A stretch of DNA of 64,000 bases from the NCBI GenBank assembly GCA_009869945.1, contig WIXG01000168.1:62001-126000 (forward strand). The letters are read 5' to 3'. The translations under genes and the position numbers were made by a program. Shown here piece by piece: positions 12,336 to 24,499 of the stretch; position 1 is the stretch's first letter, and the number at the start of each line of letters is the position of its first letter. Below the pieces are notes generated by a model. That model was not told the DNA's origin. It ran no database searches and saw only the letters and a list, made by a program, of their open reading frames with translations. The stretch is from Mesaphorura yosii (lineage: Eukaryota; Arthropoda; Collembola; Poduromorpha; Tullbergiidae).

Positions 12336-14511
12336 TCTAAATGGTCCCATTTCTCGGCTCGATGAGTTGGATTGACAATCGATTGCAAACCTATGCGAAA
12401 GGTTTTTGCTTTAATGACGAACATGTCTGGATTTGAGACAAATATGCAAACTACAGCTAACGCTAAAATGATTTGACCACATGCGATAAACCTTCACGAA
12501 GAATTCCTTGGCTGAATTATGATGTCGGCAACTGATGACTCACGGTCATGGTCCCATTGCTCAGTGAGTTCTTTTCTAGCCTTAAAAGCAGCTAGATAAT
12601 TCCCAGCGTACGTGAGACCCCGACGCGGCCTGTGCGTGCATTAGACATTGTGAGCCTGGACAATACTGAACTTACCCATGAGGAAAACTGCCGTACCGTA
12701 CCTCTTGCTAAATTAAAGAGCTTTCAGTAGTTTCTTATTTATAACATTATGCCAAATGTGCGATTGTAAGCGGCAAGACAACTGGGCGTGTATTTTACTA
12801 CGTCTACCTTACTTGTACAAACTTGCCATTTATCGTAGCAGCACTACTCTTGTCTCTTGTGCACGCATAGTAAAAATAGCAGACGGTAGATGCAAACGTG
12901 AATCAGTGAGATCCCTGCTCGCTTCGTGTTACAATACAAGGTACAGTGTCTTGTGGTGCAGGGCCCGGAGAACTCGTTCTGTAGTCAGTCTAGAGCAGAG
13001 CTAGGGTTTGGCAATTTCATTCGACGTTTCCAAAAATACTTCTAATTATTGACTCGGCTGTTGTCTTCGTTCATCTATTGATCGAATTAAGTAATTGAGT
13101 TTGCTTAGAGCTGTGGACTGACACGCTAGTGATTCGGCGCTTCATTAAGAATTGTGCGTTCGGTGCGATTTTAAGAATTGGATGACTCAGAGAACTGCCG
13201 GCTGACGTAGACGTAATCCATAAGGTCAAGAAGTCAAGATCAAGAGGTCTTCATTCAAGTTCAAGTGAGGATTAATTGAAGAGAGTGCAAGTGGACCTTC
13301 AAGCACCATCACCGCCCACCGGTCATCACTTCCCCAGGATTCAAAAGGGTAATAAAGTCATTACACCATTGCATTGAGTGAAAAATTTAGGTTACGGTCG
13401 ACAAGTGACCGCATAATTGGATTGATGATGTAAAATCTTCAGTGTAGTTTAGAATCGGTTGCATCCAACACGTTTTCATCATCCCTGTGAATGGTCAGTG
13501 AGTCAGTGTGCCATAAATGCCGGGTTTGAAACCATGGCTCATAAGAAATTCAAAGGCAAGGAAAGGAAACAGTCGGCCGCGCATTATTAGCTGAGTTAGC
13601 TCAACAATGAGATTACACAACAAAGGCTATCTGCCAGCGTGCGGTGTATCAACGTCCATTACTGCATTGCCATTGACAGAGGCCGAAATGGTGCCATCAT
13701 CCCACCGCACTCACACTGATCACACCACTTTTTAAGTCCAGCCATTTGCAAGGCGATGCCGTATGCCGTAAAGAGTTGGAGCGTGGATTTTGCTCATTAC
13801 AGACCAAAGGCCATTTGTGCATGCAGTAGGATAATGCAAAGTTGTAAGACAGGATTCTGTGCAAAAAATAGGGCTTGGTTTTACTTTTACCCTTTACTTA
13901 GCTTATAGCTTAGCACTATGTACTGGTCTCATTATCCTTTATCCTTCGCACGCGGTGCAAAAGCCGGTAAAAGACAAGGTATGGCATGGAAATTTGGAAG
14001 CCTTCAATACTGATTGCGCTGCACTACGGTTATTACGTAACCTTCCCAAATTCTGCTTTGCTGCATGTGGCAGTGGCATCGGATGGATGAGACATGGCTT
14101 AGCGTGTTGGTGCATGATTCCTTTGTGCTGTGCTTTCGCTCTTCTCTGCTCACATTACTCATCTGTCATCTCATTGCAATTCTCAAATTGTCTGCTCTCG
14201 TTCATAGATCGTATTCTATCGTTCTGAATAGCTCAATATTCTGAGTAATGTTCGACTAGTGTGATAGGAAGGAAGTTCATTATGTGCTTTGAATGCATCA
14301 CTAGCCAAAGTGAAGTATGCCGCGCCAGAGAGGACAAAGTTTGCATTTGCGTTTGCCTTAATTAATATTCATTAATAACAATAACACTCCCCTTCCTTCT
14401 TCGACCTGTTGCACTCCTCATTCCCATTTCGACGTTTTGGCTGTGATATGGGAGTGACGTAACCTAATTGATTGATAGCATCTTGCTGCTGTATCATGAC
14501 ATGAATCGTAA

Positions 14512-14991
14512 TTAACTCATTTGGGAAGTTTTTTGGTGCTCCGTGCCCAGCGCAGTAAATGTAACAAGCACCTGTCGTGGCCAGTGGCCATCTGACCGAT
14601 GGGTGTCGTATTCCTGGTCGTCATTTATTGGCAACCAGTAGCACAGTGGCAGTGGCAAATAGACAAGACAAATGACTGAAATGACGATGCAGTGGCAGTA
14701 AGAAATCAAGCTCATGTTGAGCGAGTCTTCGTGTTCTTGATTATTCTCGTTTCTGATGCTGCTGGGCGACACCACGTCGGGCGACCGCGATGCAATTGAG
14801 GGCCGTGCATGAATTAAGCACTTGCACAGGTTTGCAATTTGTGATGTGCGCAGAAAATGGGCCTTGTCTGACAAACAAGTACAAGCACAGTGAAAAATTA
14901 GTGGATTGCATAACCGAATTGGCACGGCACGGCGTGAGGCAGATCGGTTAAGTTCACTTGATTCTGTAATCGGCAATTTGTAATGTAGCAA
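14512..14991 (-). CDS. Unrecognised open frame, 159 codons
   Basis: A single open frame with one hydrophobic, Cys-rich stretch near its middle (SYCHCIVISVICLVYLPL, possible membrane segment). No family recognised, no signal peptide, no clear flanking exons or promoter. It is longer than most chance frames at this base composition but may still be non-coding. Confidence 0.15.
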   Translation of the reverse strand: MLHYKLPITESSELNRSASRRAVPIRLCNPLIFHCACTCLSDKAHFLRTSQIANLCKCLIHARPSIASRSPDVVSPSSIRNENNQEHEDSLNMSLISYCHCIVISVICLVYLPLPLCYWLPINDDQEYDTHRSDGHWPRQVLVTFTALGTEHQKTSQMS

Positions 14992-15476
14992 AGTAGCATA
15001 GCAAGTGAAACATAACGATGCTCATCTTGGCCTGGCCAACCGTTGTTCATGTTGGAAGTGGGACAACAAAATTAAAATACAGAAAGGTAGAACACGAGCA
15101 TAAACTCGAAATGAGCTAGAAAACGGAGACTTATGTTAATCCCATTTTACAGCTCTTTTTTTTCTCAATTTGGGTCATGGTCACTCGCCGCTATTATTCA
15201 TTCTGTCAGTCAGTCTTGCGTACGCACAACGTGCATAAATGAATGACTGACCATTGCATATGCATTCCGCGTCATTTATGTCATGCCAGCCATTTGGGGA
15301 CATGCCCGGCAAACTGAGAGTGCTGTGCGCATTCAGATTAACAAAGCGCAGTGCGTCATACAGCCGAGACAGGCAGCGATTTGATAAATCAAAATCATTA
15401 GTTACACATTACAGCAGCAAAATGATTACAATCGGAGTTAATCACCGTTGAGCCTAGCGGCACAGACAGTGAGATA

Positions 15477-15953
15477 GTGTATAGCGTAAAATTGACAATG
15501 CCGAGTCGCTCCTTCGTTGTCTGGAATTATAACACGATGACACATTCCGATTCAGAAAGACGGCATGTTTCTTTCAATTCTTTCACAATTCCTCTCACGG
15601 TCAATGGCCTTACGAAACCCACTATGAAAATGAAAGGGAATTATAAGAGAAACTACGAAAAAAAGAATCGACCGTCTTCCATAAATAACTTACGGAAAAA
15701 CACGGACAATTCAATTAAGAAGGAAGGAGGAAGGTTCAAGGCGAAGCTGAAGTTTCACCGAAGCCGAATGAAGTTGACTAGGAAAGGGTTCATTCTCGGA
15801 TATGTTGATTGGCAGTTTTATTATTTCATGGAAAGTGAAAGTGGAAACAAGAACAAATACTTTGTGAGCACGTTCGTGTGTTTATGTCGTGTACACGCCC
15901 GCCGTGGCCGTGTAATTCGTTTTTGTGATGTTTTGGGTCGAGTAGTCGGCTGA
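15477..15953 (+). CDS. Unrecognised open frame, 158 codons, Lys/Arg-rich
   Basis: An open frame whose middle part is strongly basic (for example KMKGNYKRNYEKKNRP), followed by a mixed hydrophobic and Cys-containing tail. No family or domain recognised, and no flanking exon in a matching phase. It is listed because of its length inside the 8 kb gap; it may be non-coding. Confidence 0.18.
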   Translation: MYSVKLTMPSRSFVVWNYNTMTHSDSERRHVSFNSFTIPLTVNGLTKPTMKMKGNYKRNYEKKNRPSSINNLRKNTDNSIKKEGGRFKAKLKFHRSRMKLTRKGFILGYVDWQFYYFMESESGNKNKYFVSTFVCLCRVHARRGRVIRFCDVLGRVVG

Positions 15954-18900
15954 CTGACTGAGATTTCACCAAACCTGAATCGCAGCCACGTTCGACGCTT
16001 ACGCATTATTGCATTTGAGCATTCGCATTGCACATGCACTCTTGGCACCGTCTTGTCGATTGTTTTTAGGTTGCATTCAACGCTTGGCGAATGTTTACAT
16101 GAAACAATTCGCTCAAAGATGTATTGAAATTGTAATACGTTAATTCTTTAAGCACTTTGGTTTCTCAGAAACAGCCAACAAAGATTTGGAACAAAAACAT
16201 TACAAGTTGGAGTTTCGCATTTCCTCATTCTTCAATTGACTTCATTTCTTTGTGCTGGCAGAAATAATGCTTATTTATAGCTTTTAGCCAGTTTGCTTAG
16301 CAGTCGGCCTTTGTCTTACGTGCGTCAGCAGCCGTGAACGTAATTCGTATTCTTGAATCTGGCGAAATTGTGTGTGGGGAAGAGCTGAAGTTGATAATTG
16401 GCTGAATTAACGAAAAAGCAAGCATGAAAGGATTAAGCTGGAACCTTAGTTTTGGTCAAAGTCAATAGGCAAGTTGAGACCATGAATACTCCTGCGGCCG
16501 GCTGCTCTGAATACGCACAATACGCAGGAAGCCTAAGTTGGGAACGTGTTGCGTAGAATTGTGTCAAGCTTGCATTCATAATTCGTGTCACGTTGGTCAT
16601 CGGCATTACGTGACTAATGAGTATGTTAGAAATGTGTCGACGTGTGACCCCAAACCGTAAACAGTAAATAAACAAACACCAAGCCTGTGCCAAACAGAAC
16701 ACTGAAGTCAACTTAACTATGATGTAGAGCAGAGCAAATCAGCAAATATACTGACGCTGAGATGGCATTTGAACTTTTAAAACGGAGCGTGGTGAACTGA
16801 CGCTGGCGTCGTATTCCCAAAGGTCAGCTTCTAATTCATCTTACGCTTCATGCATCTGGGAAGTGCAATCTCTTTACTCTTGACTGACGTTGACCGTCAC
16901 AGTAATGACGTGATCTTTTGATTTACGATGAAATAAAGTTAGCACATTAGAATCCATATGGCAAATTACAACGACCTTTGCATTCAGACATGGATGAGCT
17001 CACGGCTCGTAAATATACTACATTTAGTTTAGCAGGAAGCCCATCATCATCACATGTTTCGTTCTCTCTAAAGTGAATCCTCTATTACGCGTGTATTGAC
17101 TCATCTCCATTCTGTTAAAAATGCCGACTCACTGTGCTATTGCGATAAACGACTGAATCCATATGGAAAATTGGAATTTGAAACTGCAGTGCATGAGCCT
17201 TGTTCGGTAATTCCAATTACTTGCACGCTGCATAATTGAGCCCTATTGCATAGGAAACTCAAGCACCTCACGAAACCGAAGTGAGCCAATTACAGAGCTG
17301 GTAAACGAAGGAGCAGACAGATAGGCTCAAATACTCACCTATTTTCTGTCTCACCACTTTAACAGCGGACGAGCGGAATGCTTTTGACAATGGCAGTATG
17401 TGCTTAAAAGGAATATTGTGTATGAATCATCGTGTATAAATTAAAAATTAAACAGTGACAGTTGTCAGCTTGTCATTTATGCACTGTGAGACATCGCAAC
17501 TTGAATGGAGCTGGAGAGTTGTGCTTGCTAGTATTCTGATGCGGTATCTTATCTGCTCCGTGAACATAAGCAACGAAAATGCGCGCACGCTATTAAAAAT
17601 GGTTCAACGTTCTTCTACCGGCTTTCGTTAACAAGCGTTCGACGCGTGACGTAATGGAATAGGGAATTGGCTTGATGTCTTCCTTACCCATGGGTAATGA
17701 GAATTTTTGAGAAATGCCGTGCGAACGGAGAACTTAACTGTGACTTTCATAAACTTATGAGGCAATTTCGTCTTTGCCTTTATTTGGAACCTGATTAACG
17801 TTAATCCTTTAAGTTTAGTGGTTGAGCGAATTTAGTACAGCATTCATGGTTCGAAAATTACAGAGAAGTTTGAGACAAGGTCAGGATTTACTTTCGTGCG
17901 TTTGCTGCCTCTCTTATTAATTTCTCATTTCCTGGGCTGGCTGTCCAGGATTCCTTGTGCGTTCCCTACATCGGTAACTTTACATGCACCGTGCAAGTGA
18001 CAAATTCCAATTGATGCGATAAAGTCGTTTAATTAACATGACTTCGAACATCGTGTTTCATGTTTCATGCTTTTGTATCACGCCAGCCACGGAGAGAATT
18101 AAGAAGTTGTGGTTAATGAAGTTCAGGCTACACAGGGTCATCTGCTTTTAGCGTGGAGTCTAGACTGGAACAATTCACAGCCTAATAACTGAGCTTCATT
18201 GAATTAGCATTTAGCATAAATCTTGGCTTCTTGCAAGAATTATAATCTTTGTTATGTATTTATTGCCATGCGGTATTCTAAATTCACATTGCTCGTGTAA
18301 TTTGGTGCCTCATGTGTGAGTGTGAGACTTACTGATCTGGTGCTACATAATTAAGTTTAACATGTGCAAGTGCTCTAAAGCAAAGGCCCAGAAACACTGA
18401 AACACAATGCTCAAACTCACAAGTGATAATAGGAAACTACTAACTACTCGACTCCGAGTCGAGTTGGCCCAAGCCATAATGTACATATCAAGGTGGGTTA
18501 GTTTTGCAGCCGCTAAAATACGATAGCGATGTGACCAAGACCACGCCATGCTATGCCATAATGCTCCTGGAGTGCAATTATAACAAAGTTGCCTTGCTGT
18601 AGTCGTATTAATACTTAACACATTAACCACGATAATGCGAACTCTAGAACTTATTACAAAGCCGTAGTGCTCCCATGTCCAAAGCATTTACGAGCATATT
18701 ACGATTACACAGCCACGGCATGGCTGTGATCATTAAATTCATGCTTCGTACCTTTGCACTCGCAAAACCATTTCAGCTGCTAACCAAACCAAGTTACAAT
18801 GCTCGCGGTACAAGTGTAGAGATTAACATCGCCTCTTGTCCGCGTATTTGTGGTTCTTTTTGTATTTTCCTGAAACACGTTCATTAAAAGTTAAATTCTG

Positions 18901-19907
18901 TAACAAGGCACTCATCGTCATCGTCGTGCTGACGGCTGACACCCTGCACCGCACGCACGGAAACTATCATTTCATTTCTACCTCCTCGTCACCGTCAGAC
19001 CAGGCGGACCACGCCACACCACCGCACACATTCGTTTCACATTGCTCATGCTAACCAGGCATCGGCATAAGCCGCATTTATACCTATTTACTTGACGTGT
19101 GTGGTGAAGTGCAGTTGTATAGGGCGCTATGTGAGCTCGTATCTGTACTTTCATAGCGAATTTATTTCATCCATTCGTTTCCGTTCTCTCTCCGCAGACA
19201 CCACGACCACGCCACGCCAGCGCCAGGAGAATTGTAGACGGTCAGACCACCAGTCGGATTCAAGCTGAGAAACTTTCTCCACTGGCACGCCGCGCCGCCG
19301 GAGCGACCCGTGAAACGTACACCAAGTGAGAGTGTAGTGGAACCGGAAAGCACTCGCACGAGTCTGCTTCTGTACTTGTAGGTGGTAGATTCATTTTTGA
19401 TGTTGTCTCAAATTAACATTTACACGGTTAGACTAGAACTGTGTACCGCCTGCTTTCTCTGCACTGAACTCTGAATGCTCATGAACTCGCGTCTCGCGTG
19501 TCTCCGACAGCAGACTCGGAGAAAAGGACTGGAAGAAATTTCAACTAACATTCAGTGAAGCTCAATTTGAAAGAGAGTCGGAGACACGGTTCCAAGTGCG
19601 CCTGACTCTTTGCAGTTCGTCAACCTAGACTCGTAGACAGAAATCCCGTTGCTTGTGTCCTGGTGCTGTGCTGTCGTATTCTGCTGGCTGGAATCTTCAG
19701 ACCACCGTGCGTACAGTGAATGAAAATTGGAATTCTTATTCTCCGTACGGAATTCCTGTGCTCCAGCTATCTCTTCTTGTGCAACGGAAGATCTCCTAAC
19801 GAGTTCATTCATACCAGCACGTACACGACTTCGCTATAGTCGGCATTTCAATATTTTGCGGTTCATTGAATTTTGAATAGAATTCAACCGTCAGAAAATC
19901 GTACAAG

Positions 19908-22347
19908 ATGCTGTCCTGGACGAATCGCACTTTCGTCGACGTTCCGTTCGAGAACCATTACATTACGCCGTTCGAATGGGAGACCCTCAACCTGAATTAC
20001 TGTCGGCAGTGGATGGGCGAAAACTGGACGTTGAGTGTGTACGCCTCTGCCCTGTACATTTTACTTATCTTCTCTGGTCGCCAATGGATGAAGAGCCGAA
20101 CTCCATTTAGTTTACGGCGGAGACTATTCTTTTGGAATCTCATTCTGGCCATGTTCTCTATTTTTGGATTCCTCCGTACATTTCCAGAAATTCTTTACGT
20201 TCTGAGATCAACCGGCTTCTATCGCACAGTCTGCGAGAGGTAATTTTAGTAATTTATTCCATTACACTGCATCTTAAATGGTGAATTTTACACTTGGCTA
20301 AAAATTCGTCTCCGTGTGTGTTTAATGTTCATTAACAGAAAGGACCACAATTCAGCCACAGCATTTTGGGGATGGTACATGACTTTGTCCAAAATGTTGG
20401 AGCTTGGTGATACTGCCTTTGTCGTTCTGAGAAAACAGCCGCTTATATTTTTACACTGGTAAGGCCTTTCGTGTAAATCAAAATTGTATTGCTGCTAATT
20501 ATAGCTTTGCTCGCTTCGCCCTGCTCAAATTAACATGCGCTCGATAAGTGGATCGCTTCGCCGGCGTTATCTTTGCTTTATCAATTAAATTCTCCGAGTC
20601 ATAGCTCGTAAGGCTTTTGTGACAATAAATAATTCATAGCTGTGCTAAATCGATGCGCGCCATATTACGCAATACGAATTAGTGAAGTCATGTCCATTTG
20701 TTCCACGAAACGGAGGCGATGCGATTTTGCAACTTTTGTTTACACTGTTTAACTTGGCTGGGTGTGGGTTAAGGCCACCTTAAATTTTAACTTCTCTTTG
20801 GTGTCTCGCTTTTAAATGTAATTATTCAATAAAACTCATTCTCATTTGCCTTGCTTCTTTATCAAGTTATTAAGACTGACTGTGTGACTGACGGAGACAA
20901 AAGATACAAGGCAGGGAGTTGGGCATTAAGAACGATTTCGCAACTCTTAAAACTTGTAAACAAAATCAGACCGTAAATTGCAAATTCGCTTAAACTTAAA
21001 CAGGTAGGTACCTTAAGCAGGTGCTTGACATTTTCGCGCGATGTTCTAGTTGTTTTTGTAATTGGCGACTACACCGCATAGTTTAATAGTTTGTGCACAC
21101 ACAACGAAGCACGTGGATGCACGTGGATGCAACGCGAGAAAGATACACCATAAAGAGCTTAAGTGATAAATGAAATATGCAAAGCGTGGCAAGAACAATG
21201 TACTCGCTCTACGTTTCATGGTCTCATGATTATTGGTCAGACTTACTCTTTTACAGAGTGTGATCATGTTTATAGCTCGACTCGAGTTTTTGGCAAGGCA
21301 AAATGTTTGATGTTTGTTGCTTCGCTGAAAATAATCAATTTACAATGAAAATGTTGCTTGAAGGTTGACATAATTCGTGAGCCCCTGTAAATAATGAATT
21401 TATTTTTCTGTTTTTGCAGGTATCATCACATTACTGTAAGTAATTGCATATTGCATTAAAAGGTGTTGGCTTTCTTTTTGAAGCATGTGTGTAAATGTCG
21501 CCCGTCTTTTGAGCAGGTACTCGTCTACTGCTGGATAACCTATGAAGAGTATGATCCCTCGTTGAGATGGTTTATGACAATGGTCAGTATTTTAATGGTT
21601 ATTATTATTAGCAGTTAGAACAATAGTTTTGAATTTGAATTTGAAACCTTTAGCTTGAGCAACATACCGTTTCGATTAACATACTGTTAATCTTTAATTT
21701 CTGATTTGTAATATTTAATATCATTATAATAATATTGCTCATTTTCAGAATTTCTTCGTCCATGGATTGATGTACACCTACTACGCTGCCAAGGTGCGTG
21801 CCACATAGCAAAACAAATTACCATGCCGTGCCTTGCCCGCTCGTGCCCGTGTCCTGCTTGTAATATTTTTATTTCTCGACAAAATCAATAATGAGTGATT
21901 CTTTTGTGTTTCTGCTTTCTCTCTCCCGTGAACCAACACCACTCTACGACGACGCAGACCCTGCAAATTAAACTGCCACGCAAACTTGCGATGACTATAA
22001 CCACCCTGCAGTTGAGTCAGATGGTCTTTGGTGTATTTATTAACTTGTACTCTCTGTACATGAAAGGTAACTTGAAACCATCAATACAAACATTCCACAC
22101 AAACAAATGAGGCTCGCTCACTATTGACATTTCAAGCAAGGCGAGTGACATGAGATGTTTGATTTTTATTCCAGACAAGAAAGGAATTTGCTACGACCGC
22201 AGTTACGAAGCCATCTACCTGGCACTGGGCATGTATGCAACGTACTTCGTACTATTTGCAAACTTTTTCGTTCGAGCGTACTTCCTGCGAAGGAGCAACG
22301 GCAGGACTGCAGCCGCTGCCGCGTCTCAGACGAAGAAAGTGAAATAG
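19908..22347 (+). CDS. Very-long-chain fatty acid elongase, ELOVL6/ELOVL3-like
   Basis: 3-ketoacyl-CoA synthase of the ER membrane, doing the condensing step that adds two carbons to long-chain acyl-CoA. Exons: 19908-20239, 20339-20458, 21420-21435, 21517-21582, 21749-21793, 21958-22066, 22175-22347; 861 bases, 286 residues, the normal family length. All ELO motifs are present: KMLELGDT (KxxExxDT), HWYHH (histidine box HxxHH), HGLMYTYY (HxxMYxYY) and TTLQLSQ (TxxQxxQ). Several hydrophobic helices are visible. The C-terminus is basic (QTKKVK), fitting ER retrieval. The ELOVL6/3 branch is suggested by the N-terminus (FEWETLN...WMGENW) and the spacing of motifs; the substrate range is inferred. 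Exon 3 is only 16 bases long and encodes YHHIT of the active site. Intron 2 is about 960 bases, long for this window. Confidence 0.94.
21111..21130 (+). repeat. Two-copy 10-bp tandem repeat in an elongase intron
   Basis: ACGTGGATGC occurs twice head to tail inside ELOVL intron 2. Directly visible; no function suggested. Confidence 0.6.
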
Positions 22348-24499
22348 TCGGTACCTTATTTTTAGTGCTTAGACAAATGTTAGATAAGCAAAAGTAGTAG
22401 ATTGAAGTTTAACTTACAAAACAGCAGAACAACAAATCAATTAATTAAAACCCGACGTGGTTCTTTACTTAGGACAAGCTAAAGCTACAAATATGAATGC
22501 CGCCGCCCGAGTTGGGCTTGGGTGTTGCGTTGCATTGATTCTAACATGCTTTCACTATTGTGCTCGCATGCCTCTTCGTGTTCTCTGTTATACCTAAAAG
22601 CTAAGGTGAAGCCATATGAATGTAATATTGAAATTAAATGAGTTACTATGTTCTTACAATAAGGATTATCGATAGGAAGGTGTAAAGGAGCAATGTTCAC
22701 ATTATTACATAATTCCCACAAAGAAGCCAATTTGTTATTGTTTGTGTAAGCCTACTTGTTAAATTAAATTAGTGGTACCACTCTTCTGATTCATAAACAT
22801 TCTGAATTTTTCTTCTCCTCGCTTTTCGTGTTTTCTTCTTGTCTCTTCATTATTTTCATGTTCTTGTCACTCTTCAAATACTTTGTTGAGCAAGTTGCTG
22901 ACATATCATTTATGAATTCCACTCTCAGGCTACTTAAGTCGAGAATCTGATGATTTCAGTATTCTACTTTAACTCACATAAGTCGGGTACTTGCCCTTTG
23001 TAGCTGTTAGCGATTCGTACTTAATTTGTTCCTATTGTTAAATTCTTTAACACGTTAATTTTCACCTCTTCACCGAGATTTTTGTGTTTGGTACTTGATT
23101 AGACTATTTATTAAGAAACTGGCATAAAATAACGTCAACTGGAAAAGCACAATGTTGCAAATGTCAAGCAACTCGCCTTGAAGATTGTTCGGTGAGATTG
23201 CGACATCACTGATTAATCTCAGTACTTCTTGCATTGTCGTGTACCTTAAATTATTATGCATAAAGCTAAAGAAAAGTTAGCTACAAAGCGAAGGTTCTTA
23301 AAATGCAAAGCAGAGTTTCTATTAATAACTTTTGTGCGTATGTGCACCGTTTCATATGTCATGAAAATAATTTACTTAAAATAGTATCAATTATAATACA
23401 AGAAAGATGTACTGTGAAGAAATTATATTACATAATAATAAAGACTAAAACTCCACACTTTTTAGAATCAATTGGTCGCCAACTTTTCAAATTATAGGGC
23501 ACTCACTGGAACCGATTCTTTAATAACCAATTTTAATAGCATGGCTCGGAGCTTCGGTTCGAGTTATTTCCAGAATGCTGTAATTATTCGCTTCAAACGT
23601 AATTTTCAGATCAATGCCGCCTGAATTGTGTCCTACTGACAATGAGCGTAGGAGTGAATTGAGTAAAACGCAATTCAGTGCCAATTAATTGATTTCTAGT
23701 GGAAATGTTTTCATTTTTTTTGCATGATTCAGACGGAGAGCACATATTTATATTCAGGTAGTTCGTTGCAAAGCCAGCCAGCTAGCAGCTAGAGGAAATC
23801 TTCAAGTTTCAGGCAGAGTTGAAATTCCGGTTCCGCTCAAGGTCCAGTCCAGCATTATTAAGTCCTGACCCACGACGCATTATGGCAATTTTGTATTTTG
23901 GAATCTTCGTCAAACCAACTGCGAAATTAGACCTGTGGAGTCTTGTCGTGCTAATTATGACATAATTAATGATGCACGTATGTGTAGTGCATGAATGTTT
24001 ACAAGTTCTTTAATGAACCATTCTTTGCAGCGCCATCAAAACTTTAGCAGTTCCATTGTTATTTCAATCAAGTGAGACTCACCTGGAACAGAATAAAATT
24101 GCTCCACTGCATTCGTTTTAGTTTACTTTAGCCGGTACAGACGTACTGCGACTGCATCACTGTATGATCGAAGAAAATTAAAGGAGATCCTCTCTCGAGA
24201 CTCAATTTACAACGCAGATATTACCTTGCTTAGCCATGTAGTTAGCTTAATGGAAATTTTCAGCGTGTAATGTAATTGATTTTCGGAGTAATTCGTTCTC
24301 ATGCATTAGACAGTGGAAAAGCTCATCCGCAACGGAACAATTCAGCAGGAATGTTCACTAACTAATTGTTATTTTACTGATTAATGTCATAATTTAAACA
24401 ACAGTTCATTAAATGCTCCACACACACACACTAGGAAAGACAAAGAACAAGGAATCAAACAATAAGGTTGTTTTGGTCGTTCACTGGAGTCTGGCTTGG
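22348..24499. other. Intergenic region between elongase and GMC oxidoreductase (tail to tail)
   Basis: About 2.1 kb, AT-rich, between the 3' ends of two convergent genes. It should contain both 3' UTRs. I see no supported gene and no clear AATAAA close to the elongase stop. Confidence 0.4.

Larger units (their letters stand above)
11771..19907. other. 8 kb gap without a recognisable gene
   Basis: The longest stretch without a supported gene. It lies upstream of both the cysteine-rich gene (minus) and the elongase (plus), so both may take distal control elements from it. The first 50 bases beside 11771 hold a weak TATA-like GTATAGAA. A degenerate repeat cluster lies at 12269-12335. Around 13020-13350 a purine-rich stretch ends at a possible donor (GG then gtaata near 13350) and could be a non-coding first exon. 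The stretch 19150-19900 has pyrimidine-rich AG sites and is probably elongase 5' leader. Two long unrecognised open frames lie at 14512-14991 (minus) and 15477-15953 (plus). Confidence 0.4.

Noticed and set aside
13859-14227. A 122-codon hydrophobic plus-strand frame.
   Set aside because: No signal cleavage pattern, domain or flanking exons; length alone is too weak at this AT content.
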